Part shown: one piece after another, positions 18,210 through 20,282 of the stretch
Layout: the number at the start of each line of letters is the position of its first letter
Position numbering within the stretch: position 1 is the stretch's first letter
Source of the DNA: Priapulus caudatus
Taxonomy: Eukaryota > Priapulida > Priapulimorpha > Priapulimorphida > Priapulidae
DNA length: 20,282 nt
Assembly: GCF_000485595.1 (NCBI RefSeq)
Contig: NW_014577079.1
Span: 137,291 to 157,572, forward strand
Direction of reading: 5' to 3'
Notes under the pieces: generated by a model
What the model saw: the letters and a program-made list of their open reading frames with translations, nothing else
Databases searched by the model: none
What the model was told of the DNA's origin: nothing
Program-made: the position numbers and the translations under genes

Positions 18210-18565
18210 TCACACCGCCAGGAACACGTTGGGCACGGAGAAGTCGAGTTTGAGCTTGCGGCTCTCCGGGTCGCCGGGCCGTGCGATCGTGATCTCGCCG
18301 ACCAGCACGACGGTGGCGACGTTGTCGAGCACGAGCTGGTAGGTGCCAGGCAGCAGCACTTCGTTGTGCTTGACGTGGCAGGCGAAGCGGCCGCTCCACG
18401 GCGCGCTCGGCTTGCCCGGCAGCAGGATGCGGTAGCTGTGCTGGAACGTGCAGCGCAGGCGGCCGCCGCCGACGTCTACGGCGGCGCCCCCGCGCGCGCC
18501 GTCCCAGTGCACGGGCAGCACCGGGTGCTCGCTGTGCCGCGCGGCCTGCGGGGCCTCGCTCAGAC
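18210..18565 (-). CDS. Unrecognised protein, probable terminal exon
   Basis: On the minus strand the acceptor is a TC microsatellite followed by GCTGCAG, and the first codon completes the split Gly from the exon at 19659. It reads LSEAPQAARHSEHPVLPVHW, a Gly-rich turn, then beta-rich sequence including FQHSYRILLPGKP, NEVLLPGTYQLVLDNVAT and VLVGEITIARPGDPE. It ends DFSVPNVFLAV and TGA at 18210-18212. The 'LPGTYxLxLDN' pattern faintly recalls the C-terminal part of GOLD-type beta sandwiches (as in FYCO1 or SEC14-like proteins). That is a low-confidence resemblance, not an assignment. The GTGTGAG overlapping the stop could instead be a weak donor. No poly(A) signal is close by; the nearest minus-strand AATAAA I see is near 17030. 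Confidence 0.72.
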
Positions 18566-19658
18566 CTGCAGCGAGAGAGAGAGAGAGAGATGAGTGTGAT
18601 ATTCCGTAACTTGCTGCTACTAACTTACTTAACTACACAGATCTAATCGTCTAATGGCCATCCTTCGACGGTAACTGTTGCTAGGTCGATGAAGATAGAC
18701 GAGTGTGTACGTGTCTTTCACGCTAATGTAATGATTTTTGATTTGAAATTAATGCCAATTTGGCAACTTTGAGCCACTTTGTTGCCAGGCAGCGTTTTTC
18801 GAATGCCCCCATCGCAAGAACGATTGTGTAGCAATATCTGTCAGTCACTCAGGAAGATAGGTGAATTCTCTTTACGTATTATGGATTGTAAGGCTTGCAC
18901 ATGCCTCAGGCGCGTGTTATGTTACGTACACTAGCTGCGGTCATTAATTTACGGCATGAACACATGTATGGAGTATAGATATATGTTTGTATGACTAGCC
19001 GTCGAGATCATGTTTAGAGGTGACCTATTGCAGCTTCTGTGCGAGCGCACTCGCACGCCATGATTGTAGGTCGCGCACGGCGTTAATTTGTCTCCTGCAC
19101 ACGTTGCTATATGCATTGATCATACACCCATTATTTACTATGGAGACGATGCGCATGTCTGTCTTATAGAGGTCGGGGGGCATCTTTAGAAAAATTTTAG
19201 TCGTAATATTAGTCTCAGTCGTGTGTTTTTCTATGGGTTATAGAAGTACTAATCATTATCGTAGAGCTACACCGATGTTTTACGACAACGCCCCCATTGA
19301 CGTTTAGAGGTGACGGTATCGTGTTTCTGTGAGCGCAAGCGCATCACTATAGTGTAGGTATTGCACATCGTTTGTTGCGTGCAAGCGTGATTGTTGCATC
19401 AACCACACATATATATATATGCTCATTTGTACCACAACTATGTTGACAAAACTTTCTATAGTCACAATTCAACGTGTGATTATCGATCGTCGCTCCTTTT
19501 ATGCTGCGATTACTCGACAATAGAGTCGTGATGAATAATGAAATTTTAATGAATTGCGTAATAACAATACGTATCGTCAATTTTCCGCGCTAACCGTCGA
19601 TGGCCGCAGCGAATGCGGAACGAGAGTGGGCGAGTGATTGTTATGTATATATACGTAC
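18566..19658 (-). other. Intron of the minus-strand gene
   Basis: GTACGT..GCAG on the minus strand, about 1.1 kb. The acceptor tract is (TC)n at 18572-18590 (GA on the plus strand). Two weakly similar segments begin at the word GTTTAGAGGTGAC (19012 and 19302). No other gene is seen. Confidence 0.7.
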
Positions 19659-20015
19659 CGGCGGGAAGAGAGATGTCAAGCCAGGTTGTCTCCGTTGGTG
19701 TGCGGTCTTCAGGGTCCGGCTCTATGCTCAGCGTGTACTTGTTGCCGCCGCCCTCTCCCTTGACCACGGTCAGTCTGTTGTCACCGGGCAGCTTCGCCTT
19801 GTTCCACATGATGGTGACCGGCACTTTCGTCAGAGATTCGTCGAGATTGTACTCGGGACGCTCCGCTGTCTCGGCGGTGGCGCCATCTTGAGGCTGCTCT
19901 GTCGCGTCGGGCATCTCGCCCTCGGACAGTATGACCTCGATGATCTCTTCAAAGTCGACGTCGAAGTAGTATTCGAGGCTGAGTACTGATGGAATGTTCT
20001 GCGCAACGTCTCTAC
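19659..20015 (-). CDS. Unrecognised protein, penultimate exon
   Basis: On the minus strand the acceptor is CTCGCAG and the donor is G|GTACGT; the exon enters with a 2-base partial codon and leaves in phase 1. It encodes about 118 residues. First comes RDVAQNIPSVLSLEYYFDVD and an acidic helix-like FEEIIEVILSEGE. Next is a Gln/Ala/Glu/Thr-rich linker, then YNLDESLTKVPVTIMWNKAK and a beta-looking stretch ending TTWLDISLPAG. The exon is GC-rich with a clear coding bias. I do not recognise the family. The start of the protein lies to the right of the window. If the donor is skipped the frame runs on for ~37 residues to a stop near 19546, so intron retention is possible. Confidence 0.72.
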
Positions 20016-20282
20016 CTGCGAGCGTAATAGTGACATTTTATAGACTCCTGTATATACTGCTGTAATATAGACTCCTGTATATACTGCTGTAATATAGACT
20101 GCTGTATACTCCTGTAATATAGACTGCTGTATATACTGCTGTAATATAGACTGCTGTATACTCCTGTAATATAGACTCCTGTATATACTCCTGTAATATA
20201 GACTGCTGTATACTCCTGTAATATAGACTGCTGTATACTCCTGTAATATAGACTGCTGTATACTCCTGTAATATAGACTCCT
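20016..20282. repeat. 25/27-bp minisatellite in the upstream intron of the minus-strand gene
   Basis: From 20041 to the window end there are nine full units starting TAGACT, lengths 27,27,25,27,25,27,25,25,25, plus a partial one. The 27-base form differs by an extra TA (TGTATATACT against TGTATACT). Each unit is itself two half-units built on ACT[C/G]CTGTA. The array begins only 25 bases upstream of the exon acceptor at 20016. Confidence 0.95.

Noticed and set aside
18117-18593. A 158-residue plus-strand open frame opposite the minus-strand terminal exon
   Set aside because: GC-rich antisense shadow. The minus strand has the phase-matched splice site and the plausible beta-rich protein.

Overview
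The window looks like part of an animal (metazoan) nuclear genome, probably a marine or other non-vertebrate animal. The background is AT-rich and full of microsatellites. Genes are broken into short exons with GT-AG introns. There is a tRNA-headed SINE-like element, a terminal-inverted-repeat element and a foldback element. I cannot name the species. No intact tRNA, rRNA, bacterial-style operon, CRISPR array or viral gene is visible.

Plus-strand gene: positions 2383-16035 hold eight consecutive exons of a Roco-family (ROC, Ras-of-complex) GTPase gene. All eight are joined by phase-compatible GT-AG introns. Together they encode about 386 residues: a short leader, the P-loop GPHRVGKT, a switch I threonine (STDEI), a long charged linker, the switch II motif WDFSGE, a hydrophobic strand (VYLVVFNL), an alanine-rich insertion, a degenerate G4 motif (GTHRR where THxD is expected) and the start of the segment that normally leads into the COR domain. 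The 5' part of the gene, the COR domain and the stop codon are not in view. Upstream of exon 1 is a 401-base assembly gap flanked by two noisy copies of the same sequence.

Minus-strand gene: two exons (20015-19659 and 18565-18210, phase-matched) encode the C-terminal ~236 residues of a protein I do not recognise. It looks like acidic and beta-rich sequence, with a faint GOLD-like pattern near the end. It converges on the Roco gene, or lies inside its next intron on the opposite strand.

Repeat landscape: most of the remaining sequence is intron or intergenic DNA carrying structured repeats. In order these are an 83-nt hairpin (487-569), a tRNA-headed SINE-like element (about 5328-5634), a foldback element with ~72-bp arms (6102-6498), twin mini-hairpins (6813-6882), a 40-nt perfect hairpin (7825-7864), a tRNA-Arg-like relic (8264-8337), a palindromic ~36-bp minisatellite (9507-9860), an 801-bp TIR element with an internal duplication and a 5' hairpin (12443-13243), a ~230-bp GT/GC alternating tract (13498-13723), a 112-bp satellite with a perfect 12-bp palindrome per unit (17681-18150, with decayed copies from about 17460), and a 25/27-bp minisatellite that runs off the window end (20041-20282).

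The two genes share two features. Both contain strikingly GC-rich exons in an AT-rich background, and both have one exon whose splice-acceptor pyrimidine tract is a TC microsatellite. I see no evidence that the two genes act together.
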